Below, piece by piece: positions 17,369 through 26,211 of a stretch of DNA of 64,000 nt. The notes under the pieces were generated by a model. The model was given only the letters and a program-made list of their open reading frames with translations. It was not told the origin of the DNA and ran no database searches. Numbering within the stretch: the first letter of the stretch is position 1; every line of letters starts with the position of its first letter. The DNA comes from Permianibacter fluminis (GTDB lineage Bacteria; Pseudomonadota; Gammaproteobacteria; Enterobacterales; Permianibacteraceae). Location: NCBI RefSeq assembly GCF_013179735.1, contig NZ_JABMEG010000001.1, forward strand, positions 1,240,001 through 1,304,000, read 5' to 3'. Both the position numbers and the translations under genes were made by a program.

Positions 17369-17752
17369 ATGTCGAAAACCATCATCAGCACCGAACATGC
17401 GCCGAAGGCGATTGGCACCTATTCGCAAGCCGTGAAAGTCGGTAACACCGTTTACCTATCCGGCCAAATCCCGCTCGACCCGGCAACGATGCAGCTGGTC
17501 AGCGGCGAAATCCGCGATGAAATCCATCGCGTGTTCAAGAACCTGAAAGCGGTAGCGCAGGCGGCCGGCGGCGACATGAAGGATTTCGTCAAAGTGAATG
17601 TTTTTTTGACCGATCTCAGTTTCTTCGCTGACGTTAACGCTGTGATGGCTGAGTATTTTGTCGAGCCGTATCCGGCCCGTGCCGCGGTTGGCGTGAAAGA
17701 ACTGCCGCGCGGCTGCCGGGTTGAAATTGAAGGCGTGATGGTGCTGTCCTGA
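17369..17752 (+). CDS. ridA: RidA-family enamine/imine deaminase
   Basis: A 127-residue RidA (YjgF/YER057c/UK114) protein. It hydrolyses reactive 2-aminoacrylate and other enamine/imine intermediates from PLP enzymes, protecting metabolism from damage. It is full length, with KAIGTYSQAVKVGNTVYLSGQIPLDP near the N-terminus. The active-site Arg lies in YPARAAV and the Glu in VEIEGVMV. The ATG at 17369 fits the family; an in-frame upstream start is disfavoured. The neighbourhood spoT-ridA-trmH is common in Gammaproteobacteria. Confidence 0.97.
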   Translation: MSKTIISTEHAPKAIGTYSQAVKVGNTVYLSGQIPLDPATMQLVSGEIRDEIHRVFKNLKAVAQAAGGDMKDFVKVNVFLTDLSFFADVNAVMAEYFVEPYPARAAVGVKELPRGCRVEIEGVMVLS

Positions 17753-17801
17753 GCAACGCCAGCCATCCCCGTTGTTGCCTGTTAGCAAAGCCGAGAAAGT
17801 C

Positions 17802-18500
17802 ATGACGCCCGAACGTTTCCAGCGCGTGCTCGCGGTGTTGGCCAAGCGCCAACCCGATCTGACCGTGCTGATGGATGAAGTCAACAAGCCGCATAACCTG
17901 GCCGCGATTGTCCGCACCTGCGATGCCATCGGCGTGGGTCAGGTTCATGCCGTCACACCATCAAAGCAGGTGCGCTTTGGCAATGCCACCACGGCAGGCT
18001 CAACCCGTTGGGTGGATTGCACCCGACACGCCGATGTCAAGCTTGCTGCAGAGCAATTGAAAGCGCAGGGCTATCAATTGCTCTGCACACAGCTGAGCGC
18101 GCGCTCAGTGGATTTTCGCGCGGTGGATTACACCAAACCGACCTGCATCATTGTCGGTGCGGAGAAATTTGGTGTGTCGGAAGCCGCTGCTGCCGTCGCC
18201 GATCAGCACATCATCATTCCAATGGACGGCATGGTGCAGTCGCTGAATGTCTCGGTCGCGACCGCGATAGTGTTGTACGAAGCCGAGCGGCAGCGCCGCG
18301 ATGCCGGATTCTATCGCCAGCGACGGCTGACCGACGCCGACTACCAGCGCCTGCTGGTGGAATGGCTGCATCCCCGCGTCGCACAATTTTGCCGCAACCA
18401 CCAACAACCCTATCCCGGCATCAACCCGGAAACCGGTGATCTGCTCAGCCACCCCGGCGAAGCCGAAGTGGAGTTGTCGCCGGAGGATGGGGAGTACTGA
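17802..18500 (+). CDS. trmH: tRNA (guanosine(18)-2'-O)-methyltransferase TrmH
   Basis: A 232-residue SPOUT-class methyltransferase that 2'-O-methylates G18 in the D-loop of tRNA. It begins MTPERFQRVLAVLAKRQPDLTVLMDEVNKPHNLAAIVRTCDAIG-type sequence, as E. coli TrmH does; the Arg in IVRTCDA is the catalytic residue. The SAM-binding knot is formed by IIVGAEKFGVSE, IIIPMDGMVQSLNVSVA and ILYEAERQR-like segments. The ATG at 17802 is preferred over an upstream frame extension. It lies 49 bases after ridA. Confidence 0.95.
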   Translation: MTPERFQRVLAVLAKRQPDLTVLMDEVNKPHNLAAIVRTCDAIGVGQVHAVTPSKQVRFGNATTAGSTRWVDCTRHADVKLAAEQLKAQGYQLLCTQLSARSVDFRAVDYTKPTCIIVGAEKFGVSEAAAAVADQHIIIPMDGMVQSLNVSVATAIVLYEAERQRRDAGFYRQRRLTDADYQRLLVEWLHPRVAQFCRNHQQPYPGINPETGDLLSHPGEAEVELSPEDGEY

Positions 18501-18509
18501 GCAAACCCT

Positions 18510-18530
18510 GTGGGAGCGGCTTTAGCCGCG
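18510..18530 (+). repeat. REP sequence, left of the RAYT gene
   Basis: GTGGGAGCGGCTTTAGCCGC is a GTGG head followed by a short imperfect palindrome (GCGGCTttAGCCGC). This is the classic Pseudomonas/Xanthomonas-type REP element bound by RAYT proteins. An inverted partner is at 19049-19069. Confidence 0.88.
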
Positions 18531-18549
18531 AAAGAAAAAGAGATTGGAC

Positions 18550-19005
18550 ATGGAACGTCCACATTCTCGTTCGCTGCGTATTGGCCGATATTCGGCTCAT
18601 CGTGGTTTCTATCTACTGACGGCGTGCACTTATCAGCGCCAGCCACATTTTTTGACACTCAACATCGCGCGAGCGCTTGTTTTGGAAATGCTTGCTTGCG
18701 ACCGCGATGGCCTGACATGCACTTATTGTTATGTTGTGATGCCGGATCATTTGCATTGGTTGGTGGAGCTTAAAAGCATCAGCTTGTCGTTGCTCATGCG
18801 CCGAGTGAAGGCCAGAGCTTCACTGAAGGTAGCTAAGTTGCATGGTGTGAAGCCGCTCTGGCAAGGCGGGTTTCATGATCGAGCGATTCGGCAGGAAGCG
18901 GATCTGCAAGCCTTGGCTCGCTACGTGGTAGCCAATCCGCTCCGGAGGGGGTTGGTGACAAATGTGGCCGAGTACCCGCACTGGGATGCTGTCTGGCTCG
19001 GGTAA
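18550..19005 (+). CDS. REP-associated tyrosine transposase (RAYT, Y1 family)
   Basis: A 151-residue Y1/HUH single-strand nuclease related to IS200/IS605 TnpA. The HUH pair is His67 and His69 in MPDHLHW, and the nucleophile is Tyr125 in ALARYVVANPLRRG, both intact. RAYTs are domesticated single-copy relatives of transposases that recognise and cleave REP sequences and are thought to spread them. This gene is flanked on both sides by REP units in opposite orientation, the typical arrangement. The ATG at 18550 is used; a TTG at 18544 also exists. All key residues are present, so it may be active. Confidence 0.94.
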   Translation: MERPHSRSLRIGRYSAHRGFYLLTACTYQRQPHFLTLNIARALVLEMLACDRDGLTCTYCYVVMPDHLHWLVELKSISLSLLMRRVKARASLKVAKLHGVKPLWQGGFHDRAIRQEADLQALARYVVANPLRRGLVTNVAEYPHWDAVWLG

Positions 19006-19048
19006 ACGCTTGAGCGATTGCCATGTCGCGCACCGGCCGTAGGGTAAT

Positions 19049-19069
19049 CGCGGCTGAAGCCGCTCCCAC
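19049..19069 (-). repeat. REP sequence, right of the RAYT gene (inverted)
   Basis: On the minus strand this reads GTGGGAGCGGCTTCAGCCGC, differing from the left unit by one base in the loop. The two units form an inverted pair enclosing the RAYT gene. No other copy was seen in the window. Confidence 0.88.
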
Positions 19070-19154
19070 GGGTTGGTATCAACCCATAGCTACTTGCGCT
19101 TTTCGCCCAATGACGAAGACAAGAATCGGAGTTATGGCTTTGTCGAGCTGAGGC

Positions 19155-19187
19155 AAAAAAACGGGAGCCAACGCTCCCGTTTTTTAT
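19155..19187. terminator. Bidirectional intrinsic terminator
   Basis: The hairpin ACGGGAGC / GCTCCCGT lies between a seven-A run and a T-rich run. It sits just after the minus-strand PEP-CTERM gene and also downstream of the RAYT gene. Confidence 0.87.
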
Positions 19188-19200
19188 TTCCCACGATTGT

Positions 19201-20166
19201 TCACTTGCGTTGGCGCCGCGTCCACATCAGCAGCAAGCCGGCGCTGAACAATGACAGTGACCACGGTTCCGGAACGGCGTTGGCGCCGTCCGAGAGTAGG
19301 TTCATGCCTTCGATGCTGTCGAAGTGGGCGGTGAAGGTGTGCGAGCCATCGAAGAAGCTGCCGAACCGGCCCCAGGCCATCGACTGCATCCAGACGAAGG
19401 TCGTGCGCGTAGGATCCAGCGCGAAGTTCAGGCTGGCGCTCAGATCGCTGCCCGAGGCGTCGGCGGTCAGCACGGTTGAGGCGAGCAACTGGAAGTCCGG
19501 TCGGACCGTGGCAAGGCAGTCAGCCAGACCCAAATCAAAATAGCAGGCGCCGAGTGCCGGATCGTTGGCGAAATCGTCTTCGATCAGGATGTCGGTACCG
19601 AGCAGAGAGAACACCCAGACGCTGACTTGCGAGAACGATGCATCGATGCGGTTATTGGCCGCATCGGCCGCGACCACATCGTCATACAGCGTGACGTCGC
19701 TGCCGGTGTAATTGAAATTGATATCCAGTGAGCGATCAGCGCTGCCGGTGCCATCCCATTCGTAACCTTGCAGCAGCGCCACGTGCGCACCGGCGCGGGC
19801 GTATTCGGTGCCGGAATAAGCCTGCTGATGCAGGTTCGGCAGATAAGTAGCATCCGACGGCGCCGATACCCAAGCGCTGGTGACATTGCTGCCGGCAATC
19901 GACAGCGCATTGGTAGCCGACGCCGAGGCATAGCTGGAGCCCGGGTTATAGACCTGATTGAACTCGCGCATGGTGTGCGCGAACGTCATCGCGTCATTTT
20001 CATAGCAGCGGTCCAGCGTGCTGGCATCGTCAACGCTGCTGCAACTGCGCGCGGTGGTCATGGCAATGGTGCCGTTATGAATGGTCACCAGATCCGCTTG
20101 CGCCAATTGCCCGAACAGCGCGGCCGCGATGGTCGCGACGGCAACACCAATCCTGCGTTGAGCCAT
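19201..20166 (-). CDS. PEP-CTERM sorted exported protein, unknown function
   Basis: A 321-residue protein. The ATG at 20166 follows AGGGGAT; the open frame extends 85 codons further but without a signal. A signal peptide (about 1-23, ending AQA) is followed by a Ser/Ala/Asn-rich beta-type domain with two cysteine pairs. It ends with a PEP-CTERM tail: VPEPWSLSLFSAGLLLMW followed by RRQRK. The tail directs exosortase-dependent processing at the cell envelope. The mature domain resembles no catalytic family I recognise. It is monocistronic with its own terminator. Confidence 0.85.
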   Translation of the reverse strand: MAQRRIGVAVATIAAALFGQLAQADLVTIHNGTIAMTTARSCSSVDDASTLDRCYENDAMTFAHTMREFNQVYNPGSSYASASATNALSIAGSNVTSAWVSAPSDATYLPNLHQQAYSGTEYARAGAHVALLQGYEWDGTGSADRSLDINFNYTGSDVTLYDDVVAADAANNRIDASFSQVSVWVFSLLGTDILIEDDFANDPALGACYFDLGLADCLATVRPDFQLLASTVLTADASGSDLSASLNFALDPTRTTFVWMQSMAWGRFGSFFDGSHTFTAHFDSIEGMNLLSDGANAVPEPWSLSLFSAGLLLMWTRRQRK

Positions 20167-20426
20167 GAAAATCCCCTCCGATCTTTGTTGTGATGGAACG
20201 TCTGTTGTGACAGTAAGTCCTGAGGCAGCTTGTTTGCCAAACGAAAGCCAGTCGCAACCGCGAGCCCTAGTGGGGCTGTCGTTCAAGGAAGCAGGGTTCG
20301 TGCCGGATGGGGCAAGCGCTTGGTTTTTCAGGGGCTTGGTGTCGTCGCCACGACAGAATGAACTTGAAGCGTTAAAAAAATTGACGTGGGAAGGCTTTGC
20401 TGGCGCCGCGCTAGCGGCCACCGCGG

Positions 20427-21836
20427 TTAACGGGCCCGGTCGTTGACGAAGTCGCGCGGATAGCCGTTCTTCAGTCTGCCGTCACGCAATTTGCCGAGCC
20501 CCAGCACCACACCATCAAATTGGATACGACGCTCGCCGGTACCTCCAGCAGTCACGTCGATGTCGCGGCCCATCAGGAAGTGCCGCGCCGCTTCGCGGCT
20601 AACGGCAATTACGTCCTGGTCTTGGGCGGGTGCAAGCACGATGGCGGCACTGTGCAGGCTGCGCATGCCGTTTTTGTGCAATTCCGCTACTGGCAAGCCA
20701 AAGCGATTGATTTGCAAACGCTGATGCCAGTGCTCCGCCTGTTCAATTAACAAATACACGGTTTCATCGCGTACATACAGCCGCAGGGCCAACGCGGTGG
20801 CGTCGACGCCGAGACCGTCCCGCCAATGTTGCAACAACTCGGTACTGAGCCGGCGAGACAGCGGCGCATAGGCGAAATCGGCGGCTTTGCGTGGATGGCC
20901 AGGCGCTGTCTCGGTACTTCCGGTCTTGCGAAACGCGGCGACAAAAAAACCTTCGCTGTCGAAAATTTGTGGCAACAGCCACAACCAGCCTTCCGGTGTT
21001 GCGGCTCGCTCAGCACCGGGGAACAGTGAATCAAGCGGCAGGGTTTCGGCCATGCCGGCGAAGGTTTGCAATAGCCAGCGACAGACGTCGTGGTTTTCGA
21101 TGCGGTTGATGGTGCAAGTGGAGTACACCAGCACGCCGCCTGGTTTCAGCGCATGGAAGGCCGAGGCGATCAACTCACGTTGCAGCGCGGCGGTGGTTTC
21201 AATCGTGCCGAGATTCCAGTTATTAAGTGCGCCGGGGTCTTTGCGCACCGTACCTTCACCGGTGCACGGTGCGTCGAGCAGAATCGCGTCAAAGGTTTCC
21301 GGCGCCAGCTCGCCAAAGCGGCGGGCATCAAGATGACAGAGCGCCGTGTTGCTGACACCGCAACGGAGCAGCGAGGCTGACAAGGTCTTCAAGCGGCTTG
21401 CTGAAAGCTCGTTGGCGATGATGGTGCCGCGGTTGTTCAGCGCGGCCGCGAGCTGGGTGGTCTTTGAACCCGGTGCGGCGCACATGTCGAGCACTGTGGC
21501 TGTGTCGGTATCGAGAAACTTCAGCAGCGCCGCGACTGGCAACATCGAGCTGGCTTCCTGAATATAAAACTGACCGCTCAGATGTTCGATGCTGTTGCCA
21601 AGGGCAAACTCATTTTCCGGGTACTTTGCCTGATACCAGAATGCCTGCGGCCACCACGGGACACTGTTGTTGCGCTGCAGGCACTCGTCAAAGAAACTGG
21701 GCAGTTCTGCTCCCGCTCGCAGTGGGTTCGTCCGCAAGCAGGGGCGTAGTGGCGTGCGGTTGCACGCCATCAACGCGTCGATCTCGGTCGCGCTCAGGTG
21801 TTGACGCAGGTAGTGTTCAAAATCAGCGAGAGCCAT
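20427..21836 (-). CDS. rsmF: 16S rRNA (cytosine(1407)-C(5))-methyltransferase RsmF
   Basis: A 469-residue NOL1/NOP2/Sun-type m5C methyltransferase matching RsmF (YebU), which methylates C1407 in the decoding region of 16S rRNA. SAM motif I is DMCAAPGSKTTQLAA (about 115-130). The catalytic cysteines are in DAPCTGEGTVRKDP (motif IV) and VYSTCTINRIENHD (motif VI). The C-terminal part (about 300-469) carries the RsmF-specific extension with a PUA-like domain. The ATG at 21836 fits the family; the frame is open for 25 more codons. No operon partner. Confidence 0.92.
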   Translation of the reverse strand: MALADFEHYLRQHLSATEIDALMACNRTPLRPCLRTNPLRAGAELPSFFDECLQRNNSVPWWPQAFWYQAKYPENEFALGNSIEHLSGQFYIQEASSMLPVAALLKFLDTDTATVLDMCAAPGSKTTQLAAALNNRGTIIANELSASRLKTLSASLLRCGVSNTALCHLDARRFGELAPETFDAILLDAPCTGEGTVRKDPGALNNWNLGTIETTAALQRELIASAFHALKPGGVLVYSTCTINRIENHDVCRWLLQTFAGMAETLPLDSLFPGAERAATPEGWLWLLPQIFDSEGFFVAAFRKTGSTETAPGHPRKAADFAYAPLSRRLSTELLQHWRDGLGVDATALALRLYVRDETVYLLIEQAEHWHQRLQINRFGLPVAELHKNGMRSLHSAAIVLAPAQDQDVIAVSREAARHFLMGRDIDVTAGGTGERRIQFDGVVLGLGKLRDGRLKNGYPRDFVNDRAR

Positions 21837-21921
21837 GGTCGCGTTGCCGGTCCGGTTGTAATTGGCGCTGTTGGGTCCAGTATCGCCGGAACTGGTGTGG
21901 TCGTCGACCACTCCGGAAATG

Positions 21922-21950
21922 AAAACGGGGAGCTGTGCTCCCCGTTTTTG
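21922..21950. terminator. Intrinsic terminator between putA and rsmF
   Basis: The hairpin ACGGGGAGC / GCTCCCCGT is flanked by AAAA and TTTTT. It lies immediately downstream of the putA stop codon on the minus strand and probably ends the putA transcript. Confidence 0.85.
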
Positions 21951-21962
21951 TTACCTTGCTGA

Positions 21963-24900
21963 TTACGCGTCGCCGAGGCTCAGCAGCGTGGCGTTGCCGC
22001 CCACCGCCGCGATGTTGTTCGACACCGTGCGTTCGGTGGCGAAGCGGTGCAGGTAGTGTGGGCCGCCGGCTTTCGGGCCGGTGCCGGACATGCCTTGACC
22101 GCCGAACGGTTGCACGCCAACGACCGCGCCGATCATGTTGCGGTTGATGTAGACGTTGCCAACGCGGGCGCGCTTGGCGATGTGCGCGGCGGTTGCTTCG
22201 TTGCGGGTGTGGATGCCGAGCGTCAGGCCGTAACCGTAGCGGTTGATGTCGTCGATGACCTTGTCGAGATCGTCGCTGCTGTAGCGGACGATGTGCGCGA
22301 TTGGGCCGAAGTTTTCCTGCTTCAGATCGTGGATGCTGCCGATCTCGAACGCGACTGGCGCGAGGAAATGACCGTCGCTGGCATTGGCCGGCAGCTTGCC
22401 TTCAGCAAGGAACTTCTTGCTGGCACGCATTTGCGAAATATGATTTTCCAGATCCCGTTTTGCGGCGGCATCAATCACCGGGCCGATATCGGTGCTCGGG
22501 TCCATCGGGTCACCGAGTTTCAGTTCGGCCATGGCGCCGTGCAGCACTTCGATGATGCGGTCAGCTACTTCATTCTGCACATACAGCACACGCATGGCCG
22601 AGCAGCGCTGGCCAGCGGAGGTGAACGCCGAACGGATCACGTCGGCAACCACTTGTTCCGGCAACGCCGACGAATCGACGATCATCGCGTTCTGGCCACC
22701 GGTTTCGGCGATCAGCGACGCGATTGGCGCGTGACGAGCAGCCAGTGCGCGGTTGATCTGGAACGCGGTTTCGGTCGAGCCGGTAAACGCAACACCAGCG
22801 ATGCGCGGATCTTCGGTCAGCACCGGTGCGAGTTCAGCGCCCGAGCCCGGCAGGAAATGCAGCACATCAGCCGGTACGCCGGCCTGTAGCAACAATTGCA
22901 CGGCGCGGAATGCGATCAGCGGCGTTTGCCCGGCCGGCTTTGCCAGCACGCTGTTGCCAGCGGCGAGCGCGGCCGCCACTTGCCCGGTGAAGATCGCCAG
23001 CGGGAAATTCCACGGGGCGATGCAGGCGAATACGCCGCGGCCGTCGAGATGCAGTTCGTTGCGTTCGCCAGTGGGTCCCGGCAGCGCCACCGGCTTGCCG
23101 AAATCGATGCGGGCGCGTTCGGCGTAGTAACGCAGGAAGTCGACCGCTTCGCGCACTTCATCAATGCCGTCCTGCAGCGTCTTGCCGCCTTCGCGGGTGC
23201 AGATGGCGATCAGTTCGTGCTTGTGCGATTCAAACAGATCGGCGGCTTTTTCCAGCACAGTAGCGCGGCGATCGGCTGGGGTCGCGTTCCAGCCCGGTTG
23301 GGCGCTGTAGGCGATTTCCAGTGCGCGTTCCGCTTGATCGCGATTGACCCGGGTGACACTGCCGATGACTTCGGTGATGCGAGCCGGGTTGTAGCATTCT
23401 TTTTTGGCGCCGACGATCAGTTCGCCGTTGATGATCGGCGTGGCGTGCCACTGGCTGCCTTTGTAGGCGTGCACGCCGGCGACGAAAGGTTCCAGTTCAG
23501 CGCGGATGTTCAGGTTGGTACCGGCGGAATTCATGCGAGTGGCTCCGAAAAGTTGCGGCGGCAGCGCGATGCGGGCGTTGTGCAGCGTCGGGAAGGATTT
23601 CAGTTTGCGAACCGGATGGGTGACCAGCAGTGCAGCCGGGGTGTCTTCATCGACCAGCTGGTGCACGAACGAGGTGTTGGCACCGTTTTCCAGCAACCGA
23701 CGAACCAGATAGGGCAGCAGATCTTTGTGCGCGCCGACCGGTGCGTAGACGCGGCAGTACAGATCCGGATGTTCGGCGATCAGCGCGTCGTACAGCGCTT
23801 CGCCCATGCCGTGCAGACGCTGGAATTCGAAATCGCGCCGGCTGCCGGCCATGTTCAGGATGCTCTTCACCGTCTGCGCGTTGTGGGTCGCAAACTGGGC
23901 GAAAAACGTGCCTTGTTGGTTCAGCAAATATTTAGCGCAGGCGAGATAAGACACATCGGTCGCCGACTTGCGGGTGTAAACCGGATAGCTTTTGAGGCCA
24001 GCGATTTGCGACCACTTGATCTCGCTGTCCCAGTACGCGCCTTTGACGAGGCGCAGCGGAATGACCCGCTTCAGCTCTTTCGCCAGCTGGTTCAGGTAAC
24101 CGAGCACCGGTAGCGCACGCTTGGAATAGGCTTGCACGACCAGACCGAAACCGTTCCAGCCCTGGCAAACGTCCGAACGCAGCACGCGCTCGATAAGTTC
24201 CAGCGACAGCTCCAGCCGATCGGCTTCTTCGGCGTCGATGGTGATGAACACATTGCGTTCGCGCGCTTCGCGAGCCAGATCGATCAGCGTTGCGGTCAAT
24301 TCCTTCAGTACGCGCTCGCGCTTGGCCACTTCGTAACGCGGATGCAGTGCTGAAAGCTTGATCGAGATGCTGGCCGGCGGAACGCGTTCCGGTTTTGGCG
24401 CGCCGCCGATGGCGCGAATCGCTGCGGCATAGGAGGCCTTGTAGCGGACCGCATCTTCGGCGGTAAACGCCGCTTCGCCGAGCATGTCGAAGGAATGGGT
24501 ATAGCCGCGTGATTGATCCTTGGCGGCGCGGTCCAGTGCTTCATCGATGGTGCGGCCGAGCACAAACTGCGAGCCCATTTGCTTCATGGCCTGGTTCAGC
24601 GCCTGCCGGACGATCGGTTCGCCGCAGCGCTGGATCAAGCGGTTCAGCAGGTGCGACGGTCGGCCGTCTTCTTCGCTGCCGAGCGTCATCACTTTGCCGG
24701 TCAGCATCAGGCCCCAGGTCGACATGTTGACCAGCAGCGATTCGCTCTGGCCGACGTGTTTGTCCCAGTCGGCGGTGCGCAGCTTGTCGGCGATCAGTTT
24801 GTTGGCGACTTCGGCATCGGGAATGCGCAGCAAGGCTTCGGCGAGACACATCAGGATCACGCCTTCCTGCGTGCTCAAGGAATACTGCTGCAGAAACGCT

Positions 24901-25124
24901 TCGACGCCCTGCTTGTCGCGGTTGCGCTCGCGGACGTTCTCGACAAAGCGGGTGGCATCAGCGGTGACCGTTTCAATCTCGGCATCGCTGAGACTGAGCA
25001 GGCCGAGCAACTCTTCGAGATAGCTCGATTCGTCGACGTTGTAATTGCGCGTGATGAGCTCACGCCACTGATCCAGCGCCAGCTCCCGGAATTCCGGGTC
25101 AAGGGCGCGACGGGCGGGGAACAT
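21963..25124 (-). CDS. putA: Bifunctional proline dehydrogenase / P5C dehydrogenase PutA
   Basis: A 1053-residue membrane-associated flavoenzyme that oxidises proline to glutamate in two steps. A helical arm (about 1-130) precedes the FAD-dependent proline dehydrogenase barrel (about 150-470; RLVKGAYWDSEIK, YAPVGAHKDLLPYLVRRL). The NAD+-dependent aldehyde dehydrogenase domain (about 560-1035) has its catalytic Glu in AETGGQNAM (near 808) and Cys in AGQRCSAMRVLY (near 840). The C-terminus follows soon after, so it is the short form without the extra ALDH-like domain. It lacks the N-terminal ribbon-helix-helix found in E. coli trifunctional PutA, so it cannot self-repress. The ATG at 25124 has a GGAGG. 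It is divergent from a PAS-AraC regulator. Confidence 0.97.
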   Translation of the reverse strand: MFPARRALDPEFRELALDQWRELITRNYNVDESSYLEELLGLLSLSDAEIETVTADATRFVENVRERNRDKQGVEAFLQQYSLSTQEGVILMCLAEALLRIPDAEVANKLIADKLRTADWDKHVGQSESLLVNMSTWGLMLTGKVMTLGSEEDGRPSHLLNRLIQRCGEPIVRQALNQAMKQMGSQFVLGRTIDEALDRAAKDQSRGYTHSFDMLGEAAFTAEDAVRYKASYAAAIRAIGGAPKPERVPPASISIKLSALHPRYEVAKRERVLKELTATLIDLAREARERNVFITIDAEEADRLELSLELIERVLRSDVCQGWNGFGLVVQAYSKRALPVLGYLNQLAKELKRVIPLRLVKGAYWDSEIKWSQIAGLKSYPVYTRKSATDVSYLACAKYLLNQQGTFFAQFATHNAQTVKSILNMAGSRRDFEFQRLHGMGEALYDALIAEHPDLYCRVYAPVGAHKDLLPYLVRRLLENGANTSFVHQLVDEDTPAALLVTHPVRKLKSFPTLHNARIALPPQLFGATRMNSAGTNLNIRAELEPFVAGVHAYKGSQWHATPIINGELIVGAKKECYNPARITEVIGSVTRVNRDQAERALEIAYSAQPGWNATPADRRATVLEKAADLFESHKHELIAICTREGGKTLQDGIDEVREAVDFLRYYAERARIDFGKPVALPGPTGERNELHLDGRGVFACIAPWNFPLAIFTGQVAAALAAGNSVLAKPAGQTPLIAFRAVQLLLQAGVPADVLHFLPGSGAELAPVLTEDPRIAGVAFTGSTETAFQINRALAARHAPIASLIAETGGQNAMIVDSSALPEQVVADVIRSAFTSAGQRCSAMRVLYVQNEVADRIIEVLHGAMAELKLGDPMDPSTDIGPVIDAAAKRDLENHISQMRASKKFLAEGKLPANASDGHFLAPVAFEIGSIHDLKQENFGPIAHIVRYSSDDLDKVIDDINRYGYGLTLGIHTRNEATAAHIAKRARVGNVYINRNMIGAVVGVQPFGGQGMSGTGPKAGGPHYLHRFATERTVSNNIAAVGGNATLLSLGDA

Positions 25125-25447
25125 GCAAACCTCCGGTAACGGCAGGCGGGTGGGGCGTTCCTTTCGGCAGAACAGCAACCTGTTCAGCAGAAAGGAAACC
25201 CGCCAAGTATGGTCGGTGCCAGCCGAATTGCTGCGCAACGCAGGCCGGACCAACCGCGATTCGAACGGGCGCTATTGTCCCGGTTGTGGCACGGGCTGAC
25301 TTGTATGCCGGCAATGGCCGGGGCGAGGGCGGGCTACAAAAGCCGGCTGGGCCCTGTAGGCAACGGCGGCGCGCTGGCACTCCAGCTGGCCAGCGGCGAC
25401 AATGCTTGCCTTGCACGCTCATCCCATCCGACGGGTAGAAGTTCGCC
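25125..25447. promoter_or_regulatory. Divergent promoter region between putA and the AraC-type regulator
   Basis: This 323-base gap lies between two divergent genes and carries no gene of its own. I see no strong repeat or confident -35/-10 pair, but it must hold the promoters of both genes and is the natural place for the regulator's operators. Confidence 0.45.
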
Positions 25448-26191
25448 ATGGCCCATGCCGATGACATCGCCGCGTTTTTTGCCACGGTCGCCAACCCCGG
25501 CTATATCGAGGCGCTGTTCGATCCGATCCCGGATCTGGTGTTCGCGCTGAAGCGCCGCGACGGCAAGTACCTGGCGGTCAACGAGGCCTGGGTCAAACGC
25601 TGCGGACTCAAGCACAAATCCGAGGCGCTCGGCCGCACCGCCCGCGATCTGTTCCCGGCCCATATGGCCGCGCGCTATGAAGCGCAAGACGAAAAGTTGC
25701 TGCGCACCGGCATGCCGATCGTCGACAGCCTGGATCTGATTCGCTACGCCAACGGCAGCGCCGGCTGGTGCCTGTCAAACAAGGTGGCGCTGAAGGATGG
25801 CAAGGGCAAGATCATCGGTATCGCCACGTTGTCGAAAGATTTGGTCGACCCGAGCCGGGCCGGGTTGATCGACGAAGCGTTTGCCGCGGCGGTCGATTTC
25901 ATCCAGGCGCATTACGATGAAAGCCTGCGGGTGGAAACGCTGGCGAAAATGGCCAAGCTGTCGGTGCCGCAGTTCGAGCGGCGAATGAAGCGGGTGTTTC
26001 ATATATCCAGCGCCCAGTTCATCACCAAGACCCGCATCGATGCCGCGCTGCAAGCATTGATGGAAACCGAGACGCCGCTTGGCCAAATCGCCGTTAATTG
26101 CGGTTGGTATGATCACGCGGCGTTCTCGCGCCAATTCAAGCAGGTGACTGGGTTGACGCCGAGCGAGTTTCGCTCGCTGTCGGCACGTTGA
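25448..26191 (+). CDS. PAS-AraC transcriptional regulator, probable proline-catabolism activator
   Basis: A 247-residue regulator. Residues about 20-130 form a PAS domain (FDPIPDLVFALKRRDGKYLAV, then LSNKVALKDGKGKIIGIAT). Residues about 145-245 form an AraC/XylS DNA-binding domain with two helix-turn-helix units (LRVETLAKMAKLSVPQFERR and LGQIAVNCGWYDHAAFSRQF), ending with the family signature KQVTGLTPSEFR. It diverges from putA, which lacks a DNA-binding domain of its own. By analogy with AraC-type proline regulators such as Pseudomonas PruR, it may activate putA; this is inferred from position only. selD follows 20 bases downstream. Confidence 0.88.
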   Translation: MAHADDIAAFFATVANPGYIEALFDPIPDLVFALKRRDGKYLAVNEAWVKRCGLKHKSEALGRTARDLFPAHMAARYEAQDEKLLRTGMPIVDSLDLIRYANGSAGWCLSNKVALKDGKGKIIGIATLSKDLVDPSRAGLIDEAFAAAVDFIQAHYDESLRVETLAKMAKLSVPQFERRMKRVFHISSAQFITKTRIDAALQALMETETPLGQIAVNCGWYDHAAFSRQFKQVTGLTPSEFRSLSAR

Positions 26192-26211
26192 ACCAGACGA
26201 GGAGCCTCACC

